NCBI GenBank assembly: GCA_020355945.1
Contig: CP070627.1
Coordinates: forward strand, 2,113,198 to 2,118,592
DNA: 5,395 nt
From: Candidatus Aminicenantota bacterium
GTDB lineage: Bacteria; Acidobacteriota; Aminicenantia; UBA2199
Direction of reading: 5' to 3'
Part shown: positions 1 through 4,907 of the stretch, in pieces
Layout: the number at the start of each line of letters is the position of its first letter
Position numbering within the stretch: position 1 is the stretch's first letter
The notes under the pieces: generated by a model
What the model was told of the DNA's origin: nothing
What the model saw: the letters and a program-made list of their open reading frames with translations, nothing else
Databases searched by the model: none
Made by a program: the position numbers and the translations under genes

Positions 1-671
1 TTTTTAAGAATAAATCCCCCGGAAAAGTTGCGGTTACTTCCTTCAATGGCATCTTCTACATCCGAGATGGTGACACCGTAATGTTTCATCATGTTGGGGT
101 CCAGGAAAACCTGGTACTGTTTCACAAATCCTCCCAGGTTAACCACAAAGGAAACGCCATTCACTCCCAGTAAACGGTAGCGGATTTTCCAATCGGCAAT
201 AGACCTGAGTTCCATTGGTGACACCCCGTCTCCGGTTACAGCCAGTTCAATGATTTCACCCATGCGGGAAGATACTGGTCCCAGTATTGGTCTTGAGGTG
301 CCTGCCGGAAATTGTCCGGCCAGGATTTCCAGTTTCCCCGCTACAATCTGCCGGGCCAGGTAAATATCCGTACCCCAGTCAAATTCAACCGTCACATGAG
401 ATTCACCGGTGGTGGATTCGGACCTGACGCGCGTAACATGGGGAGCCCCGTTGAGCAGGCTTTCCATGGGAAAGGTGATTAATCGTTCAATATCTTCGGC
501 GGCCATTCCTTCGTTGGTGGTAATGATATTCACGATGGGGGCATTTAAATCGGGATAGATGTCTTTGGGCATGTGAAAATAAACAATAATGCCCACGATT
601 GAAATAAAAGACACCAGTAATATAATCAACAGCCTGTTTTTTAATGAAAAGTCAATGATTTTATTTATCAT
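1..671 (-). CDS. CusA/CzcA-type heavy-metal RND efflux pump, N-terminal part
   Basis: This is the inner-membrane, proton-driven pump of a tripartite metal exporter. Only the first 223 codons are present; family members are usually about 1,020-1,050 aa, so roughly the first fifth is seen and the gene runs off the left edge. The start ATG at 671 follows a GGGAGAAAG-type ribosome site. Residues 1-10 form a short N-terminal helix, and about 13-32 form the first membrane helix (LLIILLVSFISIVGIIVYF). Periplasmic porter sequence follows, with family motifs PKDIYPDLNAP (35-45), TFPMESLLNGAPHV (66-79), the EFDWGTDIYLARQ segment (96-108) and VKQYQVFLDP (183-192). These match the heavy-metal branch (HME-RND) better than the drug-exporting HAE branch. 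It starts 27 bases after the adaptor gene and is surely in the same operon. The substrate methionines or carboxylates and the proton-relay residues lie outside the window, so the metal is undetermined. Confidence 0.93.
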   Translation of the reverse strand, partial: MINKIIDFSLKNRLLIILLVSFISIVGIIVYFHMPKDIYPDLNAPIVNIITTNEGMAAEDIERLITFPMESLLNGAPHVTRVRSESTTGESHVTVEFDWGTDIYLARQIVAGKLEILAGQFPAGTSRPILGPVSSRMGEIIELAVTGDGVSPMELRSIADWKIRYRLLGVNGVSFVVNLGGFVKQYQVFLDPNMMKHYGVTISDVEDAIEGSNRNFSGGFILK

Positions 672-698
672 TTCTTTCTCCCTTTTTCTGCTGCCAGT

Positions 699-1964
699 TT
701 AGTGGACATGAGCACGTTTCAAAATTTCTTCACGAAGCCTGGATTTCAATTGATAATTCCCTTCAACCACGACGGTTTCACCCCTTTTCAATCCCTTTAC
801 GATTTCAACCAGTCCATTGAACTTGGGACCCACCTCAACTATCCGACAAATGTAATTGTCTTCTTCCTGGACAAAAACGATTTTCCGGTCCAGGTCATCC
901 AGGACAGCTTCGATGGGAACAGTCACAGCGTTCTCCCGTTGGTCCAGCAGGATCTTTATATCGGCAAACATGCCGGGTTTCAGTTTAAAGTCTTTATTGG
1001 GCACCCGGGTCCTTACAGTGATGGTACGGGTTTCCGGGTGGACGATATCACCGATATAATAAATACGTCCCGCAAAGGTTTCTTCCGGGTAAGCCGGTAC
1101 GGCGATTTGCACTTTCTGGTTGGTTTTAATCTTTGCCAGGTCTTTTTCATAGATTTCCGCATCGATACATAAGGTGGTGGGATCGAGGATAGTCATGATT
1201 TCGCTGGAGGGTTCGATCATGGCACCCAATACCGCGTTATTTTGAATGACCCGGCCGGCAATAGGGGCATTCACCGTGACATGAGGGCTGATATTTTTGG
1301 CTTTGGTCAGTTCCTGGATTTGCTGTTGGGAAAAACCCATCACCTGGAGTTTTTTTTCGGCAGCTTCCAGGCTGGAATTGGCAATTTCCAGTTGGGCTTT
1401 GGTTTCTAAGTAATCCTTTTTAGCACCGATATCTTTTTTATACAGCCGTTCTTCCCGTTCAAAATTTTGTTTTGCCAGTCGAAATTCGGTAAAAGCTTTG
1501 AAATACTCGGATTTGGTATTGCCTACGTCCTCGCATTCCAGGGTCACCAACGGGTCTCCTTTTTTGACCCACTGGCCGATGGCGGTGTCCAATTTGATGA
1601 TGCGGCCAGGGAAGGTATAACCCACAATGGCTTTGCCATCAGGGGGAGCCAGGACCTTACCCATCGCCTTCAACGTGGATTGAATTGGGTTTTCTTTAAC
1701 TGTGATGGTCTTGATTTGGGTCTGACTTTTCTCCTCTTCCGACAGGGTGATAACCGTTGTCCCGGATAATCGGGAATTTCTACCGTAGCGATACTGGTTC
1801 CTGGTGCGATGCTGATGCTGATTGCCTGCCCCGACTTGCCGGGCCTGTAACCCTTTATTTTCCTGTTTTTCTTGTACCTGTTGATTGTTATTGCCATGTT
1901 TTCCACAAAAACATAAAAAAATCAAAATTATTATAATTATTATAAAGCTGTATTTTTTAATCAT
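699..1964 (-). CDS. CusB/CzcB-type periplasmic adaptor (membrane fusion protein)
   Basis: A 421-aa adaptor that links the RND pump to the outer-membrane channel. The start is supported by AAGGAG eight bases before the ATG. The N-terminus is a hydrophobic signal (residues 5-20) with Cys18 and Cys20. The context LCFC-G is only loosely lipobox-like, so it is either a lipoprotein or an anchored protein. A Gln/Asn/His-rich, low-complexity linker follows (22-65, including NQHQH). The domains are: split lipoyl/barrel-sandwich (about 105-145 and 226-262, with VNAPIAGRV at 231-239), an alpha-helical hairpin (about 150-222), a beta-barrel (263-340) with HPETRTITVRTRVP (309-322) and LKPGMFADI (328-336), and a membrane-proximal domain (341-408). 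The C-terminus is RAHVH. The CusB-style Met cluster at the N-terminus is absent, while His residues sit at both ends. That suggests a metal other than Cu/Ag, but weakly. It lies between the channel and pump genes. Confidence 0.93.
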   Translation of the reverse strand: MIKKYSFIIIIIILIFLCFCGKHGNNNQQVQEKQENKGLQARQVGAGNQHQHRTRNQYRYGRNSRLSGTTVITLSEEEKSQTQIKTITVKENPIQSTLKAMGKVLAPPDGKAIVGYTFPGRIIKLDTAIGQWVKKGDPLVTLECEDVGNTKSEYFKAFTEFRLAKQNFEREERLYKKDIGAKKDYLETKAQLEIANSSLEAAEKKLQVMGFSQQQIQELTKAKNISPHVTVNAPIAGRVIQNNAVLGAMIEPSSEIMTILDPTTLCIDAEIYEKDLAKIKTNQKVQIAVPAYPEETFAGRIYYIGDIVHPETRTITVRTRVPNKDFKLKPGMFADIKILLDQRENAVTVPIEAVLDDLDRKIVFVQEEDNYICRIVEVGPKFNGLVEIVKGLKRGETVVVEGNYQLKSRLREEILKRAHVH

Positions 1965-1989
1965 TTGAAATCTCCTTATTTAATTTTCT

Positions 1990-2016
1990 CTCTGTGTTCT
2001 CTGTGTCCTCTGTGGC
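1990..2016. repeat. Three-unit CTCTGTGNN nonamer repeat between channel and adaptor genes
   Basis: The plus strand reads CTCTGTGTT, CTCTGTGTC and CTCTGTGGC in perfect 9-base phase. On the transcribed strand this becomes CACAGAG-containing units. The array fills half of the 51-base gap between the channel gene and the adaptor, and its last base is part of the channel's TAG stop (2016-2018). From memory, similar CACAGAG nonamer strings are scattered between genes in many environmental bacterial genomes. No function is known to me. Confidence 0.7.
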
Positions 2017-3266
2017 TAATCTTTCTTGATAGATGTGCCCAGGGATTTTTCCAATTCCGCCAGGGCCAGTTGATAATTAAACAGGGTTTCTGCGTAGACC
2101 TGTTTAATCTCCGCCAGGGAGCGGCGAGATTCAATCAACTCGATACTGCCGATTTTGCCTTCCTGGTAACTAATCATAGACATGTGGTAGACCTGTTCCG
2201 CCTCATCCAGGACTTCTTTTTCAAACAATTGGATTTGGTTTTGCAGGGAAATGACATTATAATAGGCGTTTTCCACTTCAAGGCACACCGACAGTTCCAG
2301 GTATTTGAGACGTTCATTGGCAGCGGCCAGGTTGGCATTGGCCTCGGCGATTTCCCCATTGATCTTTTGCCAGAAAAAAAGAGGTACTTCAAAGGAAAGC
2401 GTGACATCCCAGCTAGTAGGTTCCAGTTCGATGCGATGCCGGGAAATACCCAGTGAAACATCGGGTAAATAGCTGAGAAACGCCTGTTTTTTGGCTAGTG
2501 ATTCCTTTTTCACTGCCAATCGTTCTTTTTTTATTTCCGGCCGAAAGGAGAGGGCCTTGCCCTGCAGCTCTTTCAATTCCAATTTAATGACCGCGCCTCT
2601 CAGTGTGCCTTGAATGTCGAGGGATTGGAACCTGTCCCTGGCCAGGAAAAAGTTGAGCTGTGCTTTAGCCAGGTTCACCTGGTTGACGGCCACTTTTATT
2701 TGGTGTTCTGCTTTAGCAGCTTCTACTTTTGCCCTCAGCATTTCAAATTTTGCCACTTCGCCGCTTTCATATTTTTCTTTTGCCTTGGCAAAAAAGTCCT
2801 GTGCCATTTCCAGGTTCTCTTCGGCGAATTTTTGGGTTTCCCTGGTCAAAAGGAGTTGATAAAAACTCTGTTTGACATTATAGATTATCTCCTGTCGCCC
2901 CAGGTATACCTCACAGTTTACCATTTCCGATTCTTTACCAGCGATTTTTCCCCTTAAATACCTGCGGCCCGGGAATTCAATCAATTGACTGATTCCCACG
3001 TAGGATTCCCCGGATTGTTTAAAATTAAAGAATTTGGGTTGAAGATCGGAATCAAAACTGAATTCCGGTTGGGGAAAGGCCCAGGCTTGTTTGGTGCGGG
3101 CACGAGATGCACGGAGCTCCTGCTGTACCGCTTTTAAAAGATTATTGTTTTTCAGGGCTAAAGAAATACACTGGTCCAGGGTCAGTGCCTCTTCAGCCTC
3201 AATAAAGTTAGGAGCAGAACAAATAATACATGCAAATATTAGTAATACACACCATTTTGATCTCAT
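2016..3266 (-). CDS. TolC/CusC-type outer-membrane efflux channel
   Basis: This is the outer-membrane factor of the metal exporter: a trimeric beta-barrel plus alpha-barrel that docks onto the adaptor. I start it at the ATG at 3266 (416 aa), because GGAGGT lies just before it. An upstream in-frame ATG at 3278 would contain that ribosome site within its own codons. A signal peptide is visible (basic RSK, hydrophobic 5-18, likely cleavage after IEA at about 24). The OEP family pattern appears twice: an opening EALTLDQCISLALKNN (27-42), then long helices with YESGEVAKFEMLRAKVEAAK (166-185); later SFEVPLFFWQKINGEI (291-306) and YQEGKIGSIELIESRRSL (367-384). IEFPGRRYLRGK (96-107) is typical of the CzcC/CusC branch. 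No lipobox is seen, unlike CusC. It ends with KKD and TAG. Confidence 0.92.
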   Translation of the reverse strand: MRSKWCVLLIFACIICSAPNFIEAEEALTLDQCISLALKNNNLLKAVQQELRASRARTKQAWAFPQPEFSFDSDLQPKFFNFKQSGESYVGISQLIEFPGRRYLRGKIAGKESEMVNCEVYLGRQEIIYNVKQSFYQLLLTRETQKFAEENLEMAQDFFAKAKEKYESGEVAKFEMLRAKVEAAKAEHQIKVAVNQVNLAKAQLNFFLARDRFQSLDIQGTLRGAVIKLELKELQGKALSFRPEIKKERLAVKKESLAKKQAFLSYLPDVSLGISRHRIELEPTSWDVTLSFEVPLFFWQKINGEIAEANANLAAANERLKYLELSVCLEVENAYYNVISLQNQIQLFEKEVLDEAEQVYHMSMISYQEGKIGSIELIESRRSLAEIKQVYAETLFNYQLALAELEKSLGTSIKKD

Positions 3267-3270
3267 TATT

Positions 3271-3276
3271 ACCTCC
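3271..3276 (-). promoter_or_regulatory. Ribosome binding site that fixes the channel gene start
   Basis: GGAGGT on the minus strand, four bases before the ATG at 3266. It overlaps the alternative ATG at 3278 (ATGGAGGTAATAATG), so initiation at 3278 would lack a comparable site. The shorter product also begins with a cleaner signal peptide (MRSKW). Confidence 0.8.
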
Positions 3277-3287
3277 ATGAAGAATTC

Positions 3288-3329
3288 AATAAATCAATAT
3301 CTGTGGTAACCGGATTAATTTATTGATTT
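3288..3329. repeat. AT-rich inverted repeat between the small membrane gene and the channel gene
   Basis: AAATCAAT (3291-3298) is complementary to ATTGATTT (3322-3329), and the overlapping AATAAAT (3288-3294) is complementary to ATTTATT (3318-3324), so two alternative foldings exist. The stop codon of the small gene lies in the second arm. Pairing would be weak, and no T tract follows on the transcribed strand. It could be a weak intra-operon structure or chance in AT-rich DNA. Confidence 0.25.
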
Positions 3330-3604
3330 CGTGGAGGTCCCCGGAGAAAGTAGTGATAAAAAGATGGAGTAAAATGAATTTTATCGTTCGAAAAACGGAG
3401 ATAGCGAGAGATAGAAAAAATAATTAGTATGGTCAGGAGATACAGGCCTGCCAGGGCAACGGTGTTCATCTGCCATCGACAGATGGGGCATTTATGTATG
3501 GGCTGCAGGGTTTTTTCCTGGTGGAAAAATTGAGCGGATAGAACGATCAAACAAAAGAAAGCTACAAAAGAAATAAATAAAATCCGTTTCTTATCGTTAT
3601 ACAT
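3320..3604 (-). CDS. Small two-helix membrane protein with H-x-C-x-x-C motif, first gene of the efflux operon
   Basis: Function not recognised. From the ATG at 3604 the product is 94 aa. It has a basic start (MYNDKKR), a first membrane helix (about 8-26), a loop of about 20 residues with IHKCPICRW (36-44), a second helix (about 48-66), and a tail rich in aromatic and basic residues ending RGPPRNQ. By the positive-inside rule the loop with His37, Cys39 and Cys42 faces the periplasm, where it could bind a metal or be redox active. Small CxxC membrane proteins of this style (for example the DUF2946 type) occur beside heavy-metal RND operons; membership here is a guess. An in-frame TTG at 3670 would add 22 residues, but that stretch contains the promoter at 3615-3643, so I reject it. 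No Shine-Dalgarno precedes 3604. It ends 53 bases before the channel gene. Confidence 0.65.
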   Translation of the reverse strand: MYNDKKRILFISFVAFFCLIVLSAQFFHQEKTLQPIHKCPICRWQMNTVALAGLYLLTILIIFSISRYLRFSNDKIHFTPSFYHYFLRGPPRNQ

Positions 3605-3614
3605 TTGAATTATA

Positions 3615-3643
3615 TTTATAACAAAATAATCGATTTGTGTCAA
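3615..3643 (-). promoter_or_regulatory. Sigma70-type promoter of the efflux operon
   Basis: TTGACA (3638-3643), a 17-base spacer and TATAAA (3615-3620) on the minus strand form a near-perfect housekeeping promoter. A second TATAAT sits just downstream (3609-3614) but is too far from the -35. Predicted transcription starts near 3608, only a few bases before the ATG at 3604, so the first gene may be translated from an almost leaderless message. No operator dyad overlapping the promoter was seen, and no regulator gene is in the window. Confidence 0.75.
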
Positions 3644-3658
3644 TATAAAATCAGCCCA

Positions 3659-3666
3659 CCCCCCCC
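3659..3666. repeat. C8/G8 homopolymer upstream of the operon promoter
   Basis: Eight consecutive C on the plus strand (G on the minus strand) end 15 bases upstream of the -35 box. Tracts of this length can change by slippage, and here a change would alter the sequence upstream of the promoter rather than a reading frame. It may have no effect. Confidence 0.5.
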
Positions 3667-3685
3667 GCAAAAACTTTTGAACGAA

Positions 3686-3712
3686 ACCGCTCCGCGGTAA
3701 CGCTCCGCGCGT
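3686..3712. repeat. GC-rich 13-base tandem motif with small hairpins
   Basis: CGCTCCGCG occurs at 3688-3696 and again at 3701-3709. The first copy lies in a perfect 5-base hairpin (ACCGC, loop TCC, GCGGT at 3686-3698). The second can form ACGC/GCGT (3700-3703 with 3709-3712). It is a GC island in AT-rich intergenic DNA between the operon and the mobile element. It could be part of the element's left terminus, where IS91-type elements carry short palindromes, or an unrelated short interspersed repeat. Confidence 0.5.
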
Positions 3713-3736
3713 CTATTTCTGCTTTTCTTACCTTTT

Positions 3737-3810
3737 AAAAAAGCTCTCCTTGTTGTATCCTGTATATTTTGTAGGAGTATACAGTATACAGTGACTACAA
3801 TAAGGAGAGC
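3737..3810 (-). terminator. Long nested inverted repeat; likely minus-strand intrinsic terminator
   Basis: GCTCTCCTTGTTGTA (3743-3757) and TACAATAAGGAGAGC (3796-3810) pair over 15 positions with one G-T wobble. Inside them, CTGTATA (3760-3766) can pair with either copy of TATACAG (3778-3784 or 3785-3791). On the minus strand the stem is followed at once by TTTTTT (3742-3737), the classic terminator layout, so transcription entering from the right would stop before the efflux promoter. The plus strand has no T tract. The 38-base interior is long for a plain terminator, so it could instead, or also, be a recombination or end structure of the adjacent mobile element. Confidence 0.55.
3778..3791. 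repeat. Tandem TATACAG duplication
   Basis: Two perfect adjacent copies of TATACAG, both complementary to CTGTATA at 3760-3766. The inner stem of the large inverted repeat can therefore form in two mutually exclusive ways with different loop sizes. Possible roles are a binding site for the recombinase encoded just downstream, or simple slippage. Confidence 0.6.
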
Positions 3811-3850
3811 CAAAACCTACTCTAATGATACCACAAATCTATCTTTTATA

Positions 3851-3857
3851 AAAGGAG
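3851..3857 (+). promoter_or_regulatory. Ribosome binding site of the tyrosine recombinase
   Basis: AAAGGAG seven bases before the ATG at 3865. Strong and well spaced, it fixes the start of the recombinase. No convincing -35/-10 pair was found upstream of it. Confidence 0.8.
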
Positions 3858-3864
3858 AAAAATC

Positions 3865-4785
3865 ATGAGTAAAAAAAAAGAGAAGAAGAAGACTGCTTCA
3901 AATTCAAGCAGCCAAAAACCTGTAAAGGTAAGTAAGTTAAGGCAGCGCATGACTGAGGACATGCAACTGCGTGGTTATTCAGAAGGTACTCAAACACACT
4001 ACATCAATGGTGTCAGATCTCTTGCCCGTTACTATAAGCGTCCCCCGGATCGTATCAGCCAGGAAGAGGTACGGGCATATTTTCTTCATTTAAAGAATAA
4101 AAAAAGATGTTCCCCCAGCACCCTGGTGTTGAGGTACTACGGTATTCGTTTCTTTTACCAGATGACCATGGATCAGAAGTGGAGGATATTTGACATTGTT
4201 AAGCCTCCCAAACGTCAGAGTTTACCAGTGATATTATCCGAAGAAGAAGTCAGACGAATTCTGTCCAGGATTCGGATTCCGGTGTATCGGATGTGTATGA
4301 CCATGATCTATAGTTGCGGTTTGCGTTTGAAGGAGGCGGTGCAGCTTCAGGTTAAAGACATCGACAGTTCCCGTATGATGGTGAGAATTAAAGGCAAAGG
4401 CGATAAATTACGTGATGTGCCTCTGCCTCGTCGTACCTTGCACTTATTACGCAAATATTGGCGTTTAGATCGCCCCGCTCCCTATCTGTTTCCTTCCCCA
4501 AAGACAGGCAAACCTATCAGCCATAAGAGTCTTGAATCCGCGTTTAAGGATGCTCTTGAGCAGACAGGAATTGGTAGGAAAAAAGAAGCCACGGTTCATA
4601 CATTGCGCCATAGCTACGCCACTCATCTGATGGAAAATGGAGTTAATCTTCGTATTATCCAGGGGGTATTAGGACATCAAACCCCCAGAACCACTGCTAT
4701 TTATACTCACCTGAGCCAGAAAACAGAGCAGATACTCAATCAGGCTCTCAATCATTTGATGGGAAATCTGCAACTGCAATTGTAA
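3865..4785 (+). CDS. Tyrosine recombinase/integrase of the IS91-type element
   Basis: A 306-aa site-specific recombinase that cuts and rejoins DNA through a covalent 3'-phosphotyrosine. It has a Lys-rich leader (MSKKKEKKK), an N-terminal SAM-like DNA-binding domain (about 24-110), and a catalytic domain (about 122-285) with all expected residues: Arg154 (CGLRLKEA), Lys178 (KGKGDK), His245 and Arg248 (HTLRH), His271 (LGHQ), and the nucleophile Tyr280 (AIYTHLS). It therefore looks active. Length and order resemble XerC/D and integron-type enzymes. Genes of this kind sit directly upstream of the transposase in some IS91-family elements; their role there is not established to my knowledge (circle resolution or integration are candidates). 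Oddities: an A9 run at codons 3-5, and a C-terminal LQLQL encoded by a hexamer microsatellite that also supplies the TAA stop. Confidence 0.93.
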   Translation: MSKKKEKKKTASNSSSQKPVKVSKLRQRMTEDMQLRGYSEGTQTHYINGVRSLARYYKRPPDRISQEEVRAYFLHLKNKKRCSPSTLVLRYYGIRFFYQMTMDQKWRIFDIVKPPKRQSLPVILSEEEVRRILSRIRIPVYRMCMTMIYSCGLRLKEAVQLQVKDIDSSRMMVRIKGKGDKLRDVPLPRRTLHLLRKYWRLDRPAPYLFPSPKTGKPISHKSLESAFKDALEQTGIGRKKEATVHTLRHSYATHLMENGVNLRIIQGVLGHQTPRTTAIYTHLSQKTEQILNQALNHLMGNLQLQL

Positions 4786-4824
4786 CTGTAACTGTAGCTG
4801 TAACTGTAGCTGTAGTTGTAGCTG
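4771..4824 (+). repeat. Hexamer microsatellite (YARYTG, nine units) spanning the recombinase stop codon
   Basis: Nine exact-phase hexamers: CAACTG, CAATTG, TAACTG, TAACTG, TAGCTG, TAACTG, TAGCTG, TAGTTG, TAGCTG. The first two encode Gln-Leu at the end of the recombinase. In the third, the first codon is the TAA stop (4783-4785). Each later unit contributes another in-frame TAA or TAG, so the frame reads Leu, stop, Leu, stop until TAC and a final TGA at 4828. Unit-number changes keep the frame because the unit is two codons long. Confidence 0.92.
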
Positions 4825-4827
4825 TAC

Positions 4828-4897
4828 TGATCATTGATCATTGATCATTGATCATTTATCATTTATCATTGATCACTGATCACTGATCACTGATTCA
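4828..4897 (+). repeat. Heptamer microsatellite (TKATCAY, nine units plus a degenerate tenth)
   Basis: Four TGATCAT, two TTATCAT and three TGATCAC in perfect 7-base phase (4828-4890), then TGATTCA (4891-4897). Seven units contain the palindrome TGATCA and therefore a GATC site. Only three bases separate it from the hexamer array. A 7-base period cycles through all reading frames and places TGA in each, so no frame can pass from the recombinase into the transposase. It ends 10 bases before the transposase start and may influence its expression or be a protein-binding array. Confidence 0.92.
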
Positions 4898-4907
4898 TGG
4901 TGGTTTG

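Noticed and set aside
702..1172. Plus-strand open frame opposite the adaptor gene
   Set aside because: Shadow of the conserved adaptor coding strand; no motifs or ribosome site.
1670..1906. Minus-strand frame of 78 codons overlapping the adaptor N-terminus
   Set aside because: Alternate frame of the low-complexity, basic linker region of the adaptor; no independent evidence for translation.
1965..2456. Plus-strand open frame opposite the channel gene (163 codons)
   Set aside because: It is antisense to a clearly recognised gene with conserved OEP motifs, has no family signature, and partly translates the nonamer repeat.
3267..3278. Upstream ATG at 3278 as start of the outer-membrane channel
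   Set aside because: The GGAGGT ribosome site of the ATG at 3266 lies inside these codons, and the shorter form has the better signal peptide.
3605..3670. TTG-initiated extension adding 22 residues to the small membrane protein
   Set aside because: It contains the TTGACA/TATAAA promoter and the G8 tract, has no ribosome site, and the ATG at 3604 gives a clean basic start before the first membrane helix.
3743..3810. Integron attC site
   Set aside because: Size and folding are similar, but the GTTRRRY and RYYYAAC core boxes are not present; kept only as a structural analogy.
3751..3850. Promoter for the recombinase
   Set aside because: TATATT, TATACA, TACAAT and TATAAA strings occur, but none has a -35-like hexamer at 16-18 bases, so no pair could be defended.
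3825..3851. Eight-codon open frame (ATG at 3825) before the recombinase as a leader peptide
   Set aside because: The nearest AAGGAG (3802-3807) is 17 bases away and belongs to the inverted repeat; nothing else supports translation.
4771..4830. Stop-codon reassignment (TAA/TAG read as Gln) in the host
   Set aside because: The adaptor, the small membrane gene and the channel gene end in TAA, TAA and TAG at the expected family lengths, so these codons function as stops here.
4828..4897. CRISPR array
   Set aside because: The units are direct 7-base tandem repeats with no spacers; no cas genes are present.
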